Below the pieces are notes generated by a model. That model was not told where the DNA came from and did no database searches. It saw only the letters and a program-made list of their open reading frames with translations. A stretch of 15,037 bases of DNA from Oehlia diaphana (Eukaryota; Glomeromycota; Glomeromycetes; Glomerales; Glomeraceae), in the NCBI GenBank assembly GCA_003833135.1, contig QZLH01000199.1, positions 94,635 through 109,671 of the forward strand. The letters are read 5' to 3'. Numbering within the stretch: position 1 is the first letter of the stretch; every line of letters starts with the position of its first letter. This document shows positions 1-9,129 of the stretch, one piece after another. Made by a program: the position numbers and the translations under genes.

Positions 1-46
1 ATTCTTAAAAAATTATTTTTTACATATTTATTTTTTAATTTTATAT

Positions 47-325
47 CACTGGTAAAAAAATGATTTATCCTACACATATCTTACATATATCGGGTACTCA
101 AAATGTAGAAAATCATACACAAATAATACACCTATTATACACATATCGGGTATTAATATATATATCATACATATATCAGGTATCTGATAGGTATACAATA
201 TATATAAGTACCCGATGTATATATGATATGTGTATTATTTATGTATGATTTTCTACATTTTGAGTACCCGATATGTGTAAGATATGTGTAGGATATGTGT
301 AGGATAGACCATTTTTTTACCAGTG
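47..325. mobile_element. Palindromic MITE with CACTGG ends
   Basis: The two ends are inverted copies: CACTGGTAAAAAAATG at 47-62 is matched by its reverse complement at 310-325, with one internal mismatch further in. Pairing continues through most of the element: the stretch around 90-115 (cgggtactcaaaatgtag) is mirrored near 253-271. The element is therefore a near-complete foldback of about 279 bp. The flanking trinucleotide TAT at 44-46 is repeated at 326-328 and may be a 3-bp target-site duplication. CACTG termini with a 3-bp duplication would suit a CACTA-type origin, but the class is inferred. It holds no coding sequence; a 62-codon open frame inside it is a by-product of the repeat. One arm carries extra copies of a short acacatatc motif. 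Confidence 0.75.
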
Positions 326-329
326 TATG

Positions 330-601
330 TTTATATAATAAAATTATATATATCTATAATAAAATTTTATATATCTATATAATAAAATGTGTGTCTGTAT
401 AATAAAATTTTATATGTCTCTATAATAAAATTTTATATGTTTGTGTAATGAAATTTTATGTATTCATATACTAAACTTATACTTAATAGTAAAATAAATT
501 TTACATATTTGTGTAATAAAATTTTACATGTTCATATAATAAACTTATACTAAAAATAGTATAATAAATTTTATGTGTTTGTGTAATAAAATTTTATGCG
601 T
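330..601. repeat. Degenerate AT-rich minisatellite
   Basis: A unit of roughly 22-24 bp built on ataataaaattttatatgt is repeated about ten times with substitutions (tatatct, tgtgtct, tatgtct, tatgttt). In the second half a longer unit of about 70 bp (…actaaacttatacttaatagta… then …aataaacttatactaaaaatagta…) appears twice, so there is a higher-order layer. It abuts the MITE end. No function can be inferred. Confidence 0.65.
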
Positions 602-684
602 TCCTTTAGAAAAATTTTCAAAAGAAAATTATTTTTATCAATATGTACTCCTATGGCTATAATTAAATATATAATATAAAGAAT

Positions 685-1270
685 ATAGCAGATAATCAAT
701 TATAAGCTAAAGGTACAAATTTTTTAATCCAACTGAATGATAAAGGATTGCTAGGAAAAATTACAAAACTACTTCTTAAACAGCTTTAAAATAAGTTTTG
801 GATCAAAGATAATATAGTATTGAATTTACCTTTAAAAACAATTCCTATAAAAATTATTTTATAGAAAAAATTATTCCAATTGGATCTTGAAAATATCCTC
901 TTACTAAATAAATCTAATAAGTTAAAGAATATTGAAATCTGATTATTAAATCCTAAAATAACTATATTATAATTTTTAAGTATTATTATAAATTTTTTAT
1001 AATTTTTTTGCTTAAAAAATAATGATATATAATTTTTATTTACTAAAATATTTTTTATATTAATTTAAAAACATTAAGAATTTATTTCATTATTAATTAA
1101 ATTTTTATACTTTCAATAAGAAATTTTATTTAAGCTCAGTTGATGGATTCATTATATACTGATCATTACATAAAATTATAGGAGCATTTCTGATCAGCCA
1201 ATATTATATATAAAAACTAATAAAAAAAATTTTGGCAGAGTTTTATTAGAAATTTGTAAACTTTAATGCA
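685..1270 (+). pseudogene. Possible LINE/reverse-transcriptase-type relic
   Basis: From about 685 to 930 one forward frame reads like protein between scattered stops: KGTNFLIQLNDKGLLGKIT starts at 709 and is followed by a leucine/lysine-rich stretch with stops near 784 and 862. Further down (about 1135-1200), short pieces reading LYTDH and IIGAFLISQYY in mixed frames recall the YTDGS strand of LINE RNase H domains. The similarity comes from my memory of glomeromycete LINE proteins and is weak. No target-site duplication, poly-A tail or catalytic reverse-transcriptase motif is visible. It could equally be chance reading in AT-rich DNA. Confidence 0.22.
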
Positions 1271-1690
1271 ACTTAATGAAATCAATATAAAATTCAATAA
1301 TTATTGTATAATAATTGCTATTTTATAAAAATTTATGTTTTTTTTCATTTTATTTTGAAATAAAGTTGTATCTTAACTTTTATTAGTTATTTAAAAGGTT
1401 AGTTTTGTTTAATGTAAATATATATTCAATGAAAATTATTATATAGAATTGTATTTTATATATATAGAGATATCTATGCTTTATACCGAAGTTGTGGTTT
1501 TTTTTACTAATTTTGTGATAGCTTTTATTCCCAATTAGGCTAATTTGAATTAAGTAAATAATTATTTGCATACTATTTGAATATACAGTTTTGTTAATCA
1601 GAACCAGTAAAAAACGACTATAAATTAAAAATCGCGTCAATGAACCTGTTCAAGCTTTTTAAAATGTATAAAATATAAAATATTTAATGA
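1271..1690. other. AT-rich intergenic stretch
   Basis: Nothing beyond homopolymer-rich AT sequence is seen here. An 85-codon reverse-strand open frame (1383-1640) is dominated by Ile, Tyr, Asn and Lys codons, has no recognisable motif, and is not called. Confidence 0.5.
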
Positions 1691-1701
1691 TTATCCCATG
1701 A

Positions 1702-1717
1702 GCAATGATGTCATTGC
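1702..1717. promoter_or_regulatory. CRE-like palindrome upstream of YPD1 homologue
   Basis: GCAATGA at 1702-1708 and TCATTGC at 1711-1717 are exact inverted copies around a TG spacer. The core TGATGTCA differs by one base from the ATF/CREB site TGACGTCA. It lies about 133 bp before the ATG at 1850, inside a short stretch that is less AT-rich than its surroundings. ATF/CREB-type bZIP factors (Sko1, Atf1) act in fungal stress signalling, the same pathway as the gene product. Binding here is inference. A TATA-like ttataaac follows near 1815. Confidence 0.35.
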
Positions 1718-1849
1718 GCCTTTTATTGCATAAGTTAAAGATGTCTGAGACAAAGGATGCTTAAAACTTATTCCTTTCAGTTTGTTTAACTAGCGTAAAG
1801 ATCGTAGCTGTCCTTTATAAACTATTCACCAAAAAAGTTTTAATATAAT

Positions 1850-2672
1850 ATGCCTTCCACTCCAAGTCCAACGCCGCCTTCTGTACGTTCTAATGTACGA
1901 TCTTATTCACATTTTGTCTGCAATGATCTATCTAATAATACGCCGCTATTATTTTTTCTAAGGACGAAGAAAGAGTACCTTCCCCAAATTCAGATCTTAT
2001 TGATCACGAAACATTTGACCAGCTACTGGAAATGGACGACGACGACGACCACGATTTTTCCAAATCTATAGTCTGGAATTATTTCGAACAGGCAGAAACA
2101 ACGTTTGGCAGTATGGATAAGGCACTGTGAGTAGTAGTTATTTTATTTAAATCTTGAATAAATTAAATAATTAAATCAAGAAATGGTCTAAACCTTTCTC
2201 GATTCCAAGTTGAATTTAAATGGAATGAATCAGATATCGATTTTCTGGATCTCATTTTTAATATCGATTGGTGAAAAAATGCTGCAATTCTTTATATCAA
2301 GTTCTGTAGATTTATCTAGATCGTTTGAGAATGACGAGTTATTTATAAATTTATTTATAAATATAAAACTTTATATCTAATATGTATATATTTTATATTT
2401 TATTTCATAGGGAAGTTCGAGACCTTGATGAATTGTCTAAATTAGGGCATTTTTTAAAAGGTAGCTCCGCTGCTATTGGATTAACTAAGGTAAAAGCATC
2501 ATGTGAAAAAATGCAGCATTTTGGAAATATGAAAGATGAAACAGGAACAAATACTATTTCTGAGGATGATGCCCTTACAAAGATTTCGACCTTATTGGAA
2601 AAGGTGAAAGATGAATATAAAGAGGCAGAAACATATCTGAAAAATTTCTATAAAGAAAGAGATGATTTATGA
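1850..2672 (+). CDS. YPD1: YPD1-like histidine phosphotransfer (HPt) protein
   Basis: Exons are 1850-1882, 1963-2126 and 2411-2672, joined in phase to give 152 residues. Introns use GTACGT…CTAAG (80 nt) and GTGAGT…CATAG (284 nt). YPD1-type proteins shuttle phosphate from hybrid histidine kinases (Sln1 type) to response regulators (Ssk1, Skn7) in cytosol and nucleus, and so control the HOG MAP-kinase cascade. The protein begins with a Ser/Pro-rich tail and has an acidic run at D36-D40. It then carries the HPt helix motif LGHFLKGSSAAIG, with the phospho-accepting histidine at position 79 followed by K82 and G83, and CEKMQHFG downstream. A charged C-terminal helix ends the protein. Length is close to budding-yeast Ypd1 (167). 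A second in-phase GT (1895) would add four residues to exon 1. No defect is visible. Confidence 0.93.
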
Positions 2673-3218
2673 ATATCTCCAATTATTTAGATGTTATTCT
2701 GACAAAGAAAATTTTTGGTTTATTTATAATTTATGTATTCATTTTTTATCTTATTTTATTTTTGATCGTTTCATAGCGAAATAATTGTCAAATTTTTACC
2801 ATAACACAAATAATACAAGTAAGGAATTCATTATATATATAAATACAAAATTTTTATTTGTTTTAACATAATTTCATATGAAATAAATTAATTGAGATAA
2901 GGATTAAGCAGAAGATAATAGAGATAATTGAGAATCTACAAATAACTATAAATAGCACACGGGTGTAATATCCTGTGTAAAATTAGTCTTTCTAAATTAG
3001 TTAGATTAGCGTTTTTAAAATCAATCGGAACCATTTTCTGCTTACAGTAATTTTCCTTTAATTAACCGAAATGATGATCAAACTTGCATCAGTTTCGTGA
3101 AACTCGTGTTTATTTTCTATTAAAATAAAAATAGTTATTTCTATTATTAATTCATAAAAAAAAAATCACAATTTTCTTTTCCTCTGAAAAAAATCGTGTA
3201 AATTATGCTTTGATAAGG
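2673..3218. other. Intergenic region between YPD1 and TMEM41A homologues
   Basis: Both flanking genes point the same way, so this holds the 3' end of one and the promoter of the next. An AATAAA at 2882-2887 is a possible polyadenylation signal for the upstream gene. A ten-codon ATG frame (3071-3100, ending TGA) lies upstream of the next gene and could act as an upstream ORF if transcribed. A poly-A run of nine lies near 3158. No mobile element is seen. Confidence 0.5.
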
Positions 3219-4257
3219 ATGTTCACAAAAATGTATGTTCCAATAATGCGAGAATTTCAAAACCCTTTCCTATTGCCGCATAATGGTTCGGTTTTTAAAA
3301 TGTTGGTTGACTCAGGGTTTAATGACACAAAGAAATACAAGTCTGATTATAAAACAAGCACGGTAGTTGTTCCACGCGTGTTTTTACTTTTTGGTTGCTG
3401 GTTTATATCGCTTTTAGGAGTTGTCTCCTTAGTCAGAACTATTCCAGATTTATCTCTTCCCACTTCAATTGAAGCAGTAAAAAAGCAAGCTATAATATTA
3501 GAAGATTATTCCAATGGAACTTGGGAAGGATATGTGCACATAGTTACCATTTTTTCAATAATTTATATCTGGAAACAAGCATTCTCCATACCCGGAGCGA
3601 TTTTCTTGGTAAGAAATTATTAACTTAAAAAAAGATTTTATTTTGTTTCATATTGAAAATTTTATTTATCATTTTTAAATCAGAACATTTTGGCAGGCGC
3701 TTTATATAGACCGTTAACTGCTACTATACTGACTTCTCTGCTTACTGCTATAGGAGCTTTATGTGCATATTTATTGAGCAAATTTATTGGACGGCCAATC
3801 ATGGATCAATATTTATCTGATAAATTAAACTTTCTAAGAAAACAAGTTGATGAACATAGAGATGGTTTGTTCTTTTATCTGTTATTTATTCGAATGTTCC
3901 CTTTATCTCCTTGGTGGTAAGTCACATTTAATACAAATTTCACTCTAAATTCATGCATCATTATCTAATTTAATTTTATATTTTAGGCTTCTCAACTTAG
4001 CGGCACCGCTTTTATATATTCCAGTCAGAACATTTTTCATTTCATTGTTTTTTGGATCAATTCCATACAATCTTGCTTGTTGTCAGGCTGGTGACATTTT
4101 ATCAGAACTTACTTCAACTGCGGATATATGGCAACCAATTTTACTCTTAAAAATGATGATGGTATCGTTATTAAGTTTGATACCTCCTTTATATGGTAAA
4201 AAATTAAAGGAATGGACAGAATTGCGTACCAAAACAGAACATGATATTATTGTATAA
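3219..4257 (+). CDS. TMEM41A: TMEM41A-like VTT-domain membrane protein
   Basis: Exons are 3219-3608, 3684-3916 and 3987-4257 (introns GTAAGA…ATCAG 75 nt and GTAAGT…TTTAG 70 nt), giving 297 residues. The protein belongs to the VTT (DedA/SNARE-associated Golgi) family; animal relatives TMEM41B and VMP1 are ER phospholipid scramblases needed for autophagy and lipid handling. A hydrophobic segment at about residues 53-73 is TM1. The VTT core begins with FSIPGAIFLNILAGALY (about 122-138), continues with a Gly/Ala/Leu membrane segment and the loop GRPIMDQYL, and has FFYLLFIRMFPLSPWW (about 193-208) and LNLAAP, where TMEM41A proteins carry the same blocks. A further membrane segment precedes a polar, charged C-terminus. 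Resemblance is closer to TMEM41A than TMEM41B. The ATG at 3231 is an alternative start that loses four residues; an upstream in-frame TTG is not used. The fungal function is inferred from family only. Confidence 0.93.
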
Positions 4258-5284
4258 ACATTTAAAAAGAACGCATTTATTCTTGGGTTTCCAAGTCGTT
4301 GGCTATGTTTTTGATTTGTATAATAGGTTTTTTTTAATCATTTTTAGTATTTGTACATTATCCTGCAATATTTCTTTTTTTCAAAAATAATATAATACCT
4401 AGAATTTTTTTTCGTAATCTAGAACTCACAGTTGTAAATTTATCAACGAAGATTGTTGATTTCCTAATATAAATTCGCAGTTATTAAAATCTACTATATT
4501 GATTGTAATGTCTTGCATTCATTCCGACAAGTTAAAACTTGATCAAAGTACGAGGGATTGATCTACAACAATCTATATTTGTTAAATTTATTCTTTTTAA
4601 TGTAAATAAAATAAATAGTTATTCTAATAATTCTTTAAAATCCCTTGTTAAATTTAGTCATTATGATGATGATAACTTCTATAATTAAGTAAATGCAATT
4701 TAAAGTATTATCTAATTATCCAAATGCTTTTGACTTTTGAAATTGCACCCTTTTTTAACTGAAGCAAATACCAGAAAAATAAGAAGATAAAGTTTACTTT
4801 TTCTTCTAAGTATAAATCTGTAAAAATAAAAAAAAATTCCATGCAATTATTATAATATTGATTAAATTTAGCATTTTTTATATAAAAATATATAATTTAT
4901 TTAATTGTTTAAAAATCATTATCAATTTTCTTTATAGATACATATTTGGAATAGTCTATTTTAAATAATTATAAAGAAATATAATTACACAAATTCTAAT
5001 GAGAATTGTATTTAAAATATTCAGAGTCCTACTTAATATATATAAAAATTTACTGAGTTATAATTCTACCAATATTACAGTTAATTTTTAATATAATAAA
5101 GTAGATGCCAGGCCTTTAATATGATGTAAGGTATAAATAATACTAACTTTAAATTTTTTATTTTTTTATTTGCTAATTTTATAATATAATTTTACATTTT
5201 AGTCAAATAAAATTGATTTTTTTTATTATTGCGCTTTTCAAAATTGTGCTACCCCTGCAGGTCATCTAATAAAAAAGATTATAA
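4258..5284. other. AT-rich intergenic stretch
   Basis: This covers the 3' flank of the VTT gene (aataaaataaat at about 4606-4617 is a possible polyadenylation signal, though far from the stop) and then featureless AT-rich DNA. I found no coding frame, RNA gene or convincing repeat. Confidence 0.5.
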
Positions 5285-5442
5285 GATTATGATTACAGGA
5301 TGATTACTGGACAAAAACTGGACAATTTTGTCTGGTAATTATCCTGTAATCATTCTATAATCATTCTATAATCGTCCTATAATCATAATCATTCAGTAAT
5401 TGTCCAGTAATTGTCCAGAAATTGTTCTATAATCATAATCAC
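5285..5442. repeat. Small inverted repeat with internal 11-bp tandem units
   Basis: The left arm (about 5285-5328) and the right arm (about 5398-5442) are imperfect inverted copies of about 45 bp containing actggacaa/ttgtccagt motifs. Between them the 11-mer attctataatc is repeated several times, with variants. It could be a MITE whose ends have decayed: no clear target duplication is seen. The reverse complement of the 11-mer, gattatagaat, recurs in the repeat at 11640-11800. Confidence 0.55.
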
Positions 5443-5962
5443 TAAGTAATTATAACGTATACAGCATACTGAAAACTGCGATAATTGAAAGTTATTTATA
5501 AATGTAAGAGTACTTATAAATTTTTCACTGACTTTTAAATTATTTTAAAAAAATAGATTATTAATTGTAAATATTAATAAATAGAATATTATAATATTTT
5601 TAATTCTATCCAAAATTCTATCCTAATTTTAATAAAATAATAAATATTAATTTTACTTACAAATATATATGAATTTAATAAATTTTGTATTTTATTATAT
5701 TATTATAAATATAACTATTTTAAAATTTTGTTTAAAATAATAAATAACTATAAAAAATTTTAAATAAACTTATTTATCTATTATTTAAAATTTTACTATA
5801 AATATAAAAGTCAACCCAAAAATCAAAAGTAAAATATTATAAAATATAAAATTTAATTGCTGATCTGCATGTGATTGATAAAACAGATATAGTAAATTGC
5901 AGCATTATGTTTAATAATAAAAAAAACTCATTTAGAAATCTCTTTTTACCCTTAATAAATAA
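5443..5962. other. AT-rich stretch upstream of the shattered gene
   Basis: Long A/T runs only. An open frame from 5871 (77 codons) overlaps the first recognisable exon in the wrong frame. The true 5' exon(s) and promoter of the broken gene should lie here, but I cannot place them. Confidence 0.4.
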
Positions 5963-6922
5963 ATATCAAAATCTCATATTACTCCAGAAAAACTTGTTGC
6001 AACTGGCAGTATTATTCCAGAACTTCATTATAGTCTATATTTACGTAACTGGTAGGTTTTTTCTAAAAAAAAAACTTAAAACTATCCTATTTCTTTACGT
6101 TTAGGACTTGAAGTTATGATTCAACTTAATAACAACCCATTTATTATTCACATAGTTCATAATGTTCATAGTTTCTTACAACCTGGCTATATTTGTAAAG
6201 GAAAAGGACAAAGTAGTGATATTAATACAAGCGTCTCTACAGCTATTACTTCTGTTTATCAATCTGTTTTTAGCAGTAAAACAAAATATGCAGGACTCTC
6301 TTATTTAGGTATAGACCAACCTGAAATAGCTCAAAAATTATTGGAAGGAATTACATTTTTCCTTTTATCGTTGAATTAAAAAATATTAACGTCTTTGTTA
6401 GTTGTCTCAGTAAAATTACAATATCAAATTCAGATAAAGTTGGTCATAATTATACAGCATTAGTTTTTTATCAATATATTCATAAAGACTTTTTTTTAAT
6501 TACAATTTACCAAAACAGTCAAATTATTACTGGATACAAAGATATTTCACCAAATGCTGTTTGGAAGAAAACTGGAGTTTTAACATTTATTTTAGGTGAC
6601 ACTTTATTTGTTATAAACTATTCTATTACTTTTAATAGAATGAATCAAGCGTGTCAAATACTTTATTCATGCCAGTTACCTAATAAATGCACACCTGCAG
6701 ATTGGAATAATGAAATAATTATAGACAATTTATATGTGTTATATTTAAAAAGAAATATCAGAAGATCAGTTGAATGGCAATAAATGTTTCAAAATTGGAT
6801 ACAACAAAAAAGTAATATTATTGAGATATATGCTCATCTTAGCAAAATATATGATATAGACTATAAATTTCAAAAAAGAGAAATGTGGGCATGGCATATG
6901 ATGCTTTGTATTATAGAATGTA
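5963..6922 (+). pseudogene. Shattered gene, segment A (N-terminal part)
   Basis: This is the first readable part of a large gene that continues at 8210, 10822 and 13267. One exon (5963-6044) ends …ELHYSLYL and splices by GTAACT…TTTAG (6045-6104, 60 nt) to a long exon that resumes …RLEVMIQLNNNPF with the split codon C|GA. The long exon reads to a one-base-type frameshift near 6357-6363 (…GITFF then PFIVEL…), and then continues to a TAA at 6781, where CAA (Gln) seems expected. It runs on through MFQNWIQQKSNIIEIY and WAWHMMLCIIECT, where the Tc1 element interrupts a codon. Aromatic- and isoleucine-rich blocks resemble glomeromycete-expanded hypothetical proteins I remember. The domain is not named and its function is unknown. 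The start codon is not identified. Confidence 0.7.
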
Positions 6923-8209
6923 CAGTTAGGTCTAAAAGTGATGTCTGATTTTGTACGGTATTACAATACACAAAATTTACATTATTTATGCCCTCTTTTT
7001 TATATTTTTAAATATTTTTCTTATAATTTCATAATCTAATTAATGCATTGCAAAGTTAAAAAAATAATGTCACATAGAACTGAATTAACTTTTCAAAATA
7101 AAGGAAAAATACTAGCATATATGGAGAATTTAACCTTACACAAATAGCAAGAAAAATGGGTCGTGATCCTATTACAATAAGAAGAATTATTGACAGATAC
7201 AAGAAGACAGGAAAAACTGAAAATTTACCTAGATCAGGACATCCACCTGCTCTCAATAATAATGAAAAAAATGCACTCATAAATAAAGTTACATAAGATC
7301 GATGCGAACTTTTACATGAAGTCATTAATACATTAGATTTAAATTGCAGCCTTACAACTGCTAAAAGAGCATTACATGGTGTTGAAATCTATTCCTATGT
7401 TGCTGTAAAAAAACCCTTTATTTCAAAAAAGCATGCATTAGCTTGTATTAGTTGGTGTGAGAAATATAAAGAAAAACAGCTTATGATTGGGCACAAGTTA
7501 TTTTCTCAGATGAATCAAGTGTTGAGATTGGCAAGCAGTCACGACAAATGAGAGTTTGAAGACACACAGGAGAAAGGTTTAACACTGAATGCTTAACACC
7601 TATCTTTAAAAGTGGTCAAAAATCAGTCATGGTTTGGAGATGTTTTGCAGAAAGAATAAAAGGGCCATTAATTTTTTGTAATAAAAATAAAGAAGAAAAT
7701 GAAAAAATCAATTCAAATATTTACATTAAAATCCTAAATTTATATCTATATCTATTTCAGCATACAGTTTATGAGTTAACAGAAAGGGTTGCAGTTTTTC
7801 AACAGGATAATGCATCTATATATACTGCAAAAATAACTAAGGATTAGTTGAAGAAGAATAAAATTGTGGTTATTAATTGGCCGGCAAATTCTTCTGATCT
7901 AAATCCAATAGAAAACATCTGGAAGTAGTTAAAGGATAATATCCAGAGTTGTAAAGTCTTTTCAAAAACTGTGGATGAACTTAAAGTTGCACTAAGTGAA
8001 GAATGGGAAAATTTGGATTGCTCCATTTTTGAAGAGGTTGTTGCTTCAATGCCATAAAGAATAAATGCAGTACTAGAAGCAAGAGGAGGGCCAACACATT
8101 ATTAACCATTTTTAATAATTATTTTTTATGTAAATTTTAATGAAAATCAATAAAGTTTTGCTATTTTTGGCATTAATTTTAAATTGGACGTCACTTTAAG
8201 ATGTGACTG
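6923..8209 (+). mobile_element. Tc1/mariner transposon, complete but inactive
   Basis: The left end CAGTTAGGTCTAAAAGTGA (6923) and the inverted right end CAGTCACATCTTAAAGTGA (ending 8209) form imperfect terminal repeats of about 30 bp. TA flanks both sides (6921-6922 and 8210-8211), the standard Tc1/mariner target duplication. Length is 1287 bp, typical for the group. It sits inside an exon of the shattered gene: deleting the element and one TA rejoins GAA TGT ACA GAT ATT in frame. Its single gene is broken. Confidence 0.92.
7043..8105 (+). pseudogene. Tc1-type DD34E transposase, degraded
   Basis: This coding relic fills the Tc1 element. The ATG at 7043 and the in-frame ATG at 7067 are candidate starts. 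The N-terminus has a paired-type helix-turn-helix region (TQIARKMGRDPITIRRII). The catalytic motifs remain: FSDESS with D at 7509-7511, FQQDNA with D at 7806-7808, and SDLNPIENIW with E at 7911-7913. The last two are separated by exactly 34 codons (DD34E). It ends with the typical EARGGPTHY and TAA at 8103-8105. It is dead: frameshifts lie near 7112 and 7485, and stops at 7294, 7557 (TGA, Trp expected), 7845 (TAG, Trp expected), 7926 and 8054. Reverse-strand open frames here are shadows. Confidence 0.93.
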
Positions 8210-9129
8210 TACAGATATTACTTCATATAATAAAGACGTTTCTTGTGTAAGTATTATAAATGCATATTTGACATTATTAATATTAAGAAAAAATTGTAAA
8301 ATTAACAATATTTTATGTTTACAGAATGAATTTTGGACAAATGCATCTGAACCTAAAAAAGATTACGAAATAATTGCCAAATTATATGTAGATGGACTTT
8401 TGAATGTAATTTTTCTAACTTGCACATTTTGGAATTATTTTTGTAACAGTTTTAATGCAAATTCTAAAGGAGCAGATGGTAAAACTCAAATATTATCAAT
8501 AATTGCAGAAAAATTTACTTATAGAGAAATAATTAAGAAATTGGAGGTAATGCAAAATTTTTAGCACATTATAAAAATATGGTACTGATATATACTAATA
8601 ATTTTATTACTTATTATATATCTTAGATTTCACTTAATTCAGTTAATATAGCATGAAAACATTCAAGAATTAATAGACTTGGATGTCCTGCATTAGAAAA
8701 ACCAGTTATTGTTCACTCAAAAATGTCTGAAATCAAAGAAAACGAATTCCAATTATTTTTTGCTGATAAAGCAAATGTAAACATGAGTTCTTATAAAATA
8801 GATGCAAAAACACAATTACCGGTACTTTATCTAAAAGATCAAAAAAGCGCCCTTTGAGAAAAATTTTCTGCCACCTATCCTGATGGAATGAAGCTTACTT
8901 CTTTTATGTCTCGCTTGCAAAACAGCCACTTTAAATATAGAGAAGATTTGGGAGGGCTATGTATAACATGCAATGATTATGGCTATTAACCTTTTGAGAA
9001 TTTGATTGAATTAGTAAATATAAATTTTTCCAATAAAATTCAAAGGGTTAGTATTGGTTGAATTTTATTATTTTTATCACTGTATACTTACCTATATGCA
9101 TTATTTCCTTATAGGATCAGTTGATCCTA
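8210..9129 (+). pseudogene. Shattered gene, segment B
   Basis: After the Tc1 insertion the host gene resumes as TDITSYNKDVSC (to 8246). Introns are GTAAGT…TACAG (8247-8324, 78 nt), GTAATG…CTTAG (8547-8626, 80 nt) and GTTAGT…TATAG (9047-9114, 68 nt), all in phase. Exons read NEFWTNASEPKKDYEIIAKL (8325 on), KGADGKTQILSIIAEKFTYR, ISLNSVNIA (8627 on), RLGCPALEKPVI, FQLFFADKANVNMSSYK and LGGLCITCNDYGY. Stops at 8654 (TGA, Arg expected), 8855 (TGA, Trp expected) and 8987 (TAA, Gln expected) show it is dead. The regular ADGKTQILSII… block followed by NSVNIARKH looks helical and could be a DNA-binding helix-turn-helix; that is inference. The last exon keeps only DQLI before the foldback insertion at 9130. 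Confidence 0.72.

Noticed and set aside
330..601. Repeat array considered as CRISPR or satellite centromere
   Set aside because: There are no constant repeats with unique spacers. Units are degenerate and contiguous, and the DNA is eukaryotic.
1383..1640. Reverse-strand open frame of 85 codons
   Set aside because: Low-complexity Ile/Tyr/Asn/Lys composition, no motif and no splice context.
1741..1764. ATG TCT GAG … TAA as the true first exon of the YPD1 gene
   Set aside because: It closes after seven codons with no donor site. At most it is an upstream ORF, and no transcript start is known.
3210..3218. TTG as start of the VTT protein
   Set aside because: Nuclear genes of this kind start at ATG; ATG 3219 follows three codons later in the same frame.
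7056..7325. Reverse-strand open frame of 89 codons
   Set aside because: It is antisense to the Tc1 transposase, whose motifs are unmistakable on the forward strand; the same applies to the frame at 7844-8026.
7629..7847. Open frame of 72 codons as a separate gene
   Set aside because: It is the internal piece of the broken Tc1 transposase that carries the second catalytic Asp.
8406..8449. Apparent intron (GTAATT…AACAG) in segment B
   Set aside because: At 44 nt it would be too short, and splicing gives an immediate TAA. The unspliced frame stays open and reads FWNYFCNSFNANSKG, which fits the flanks.
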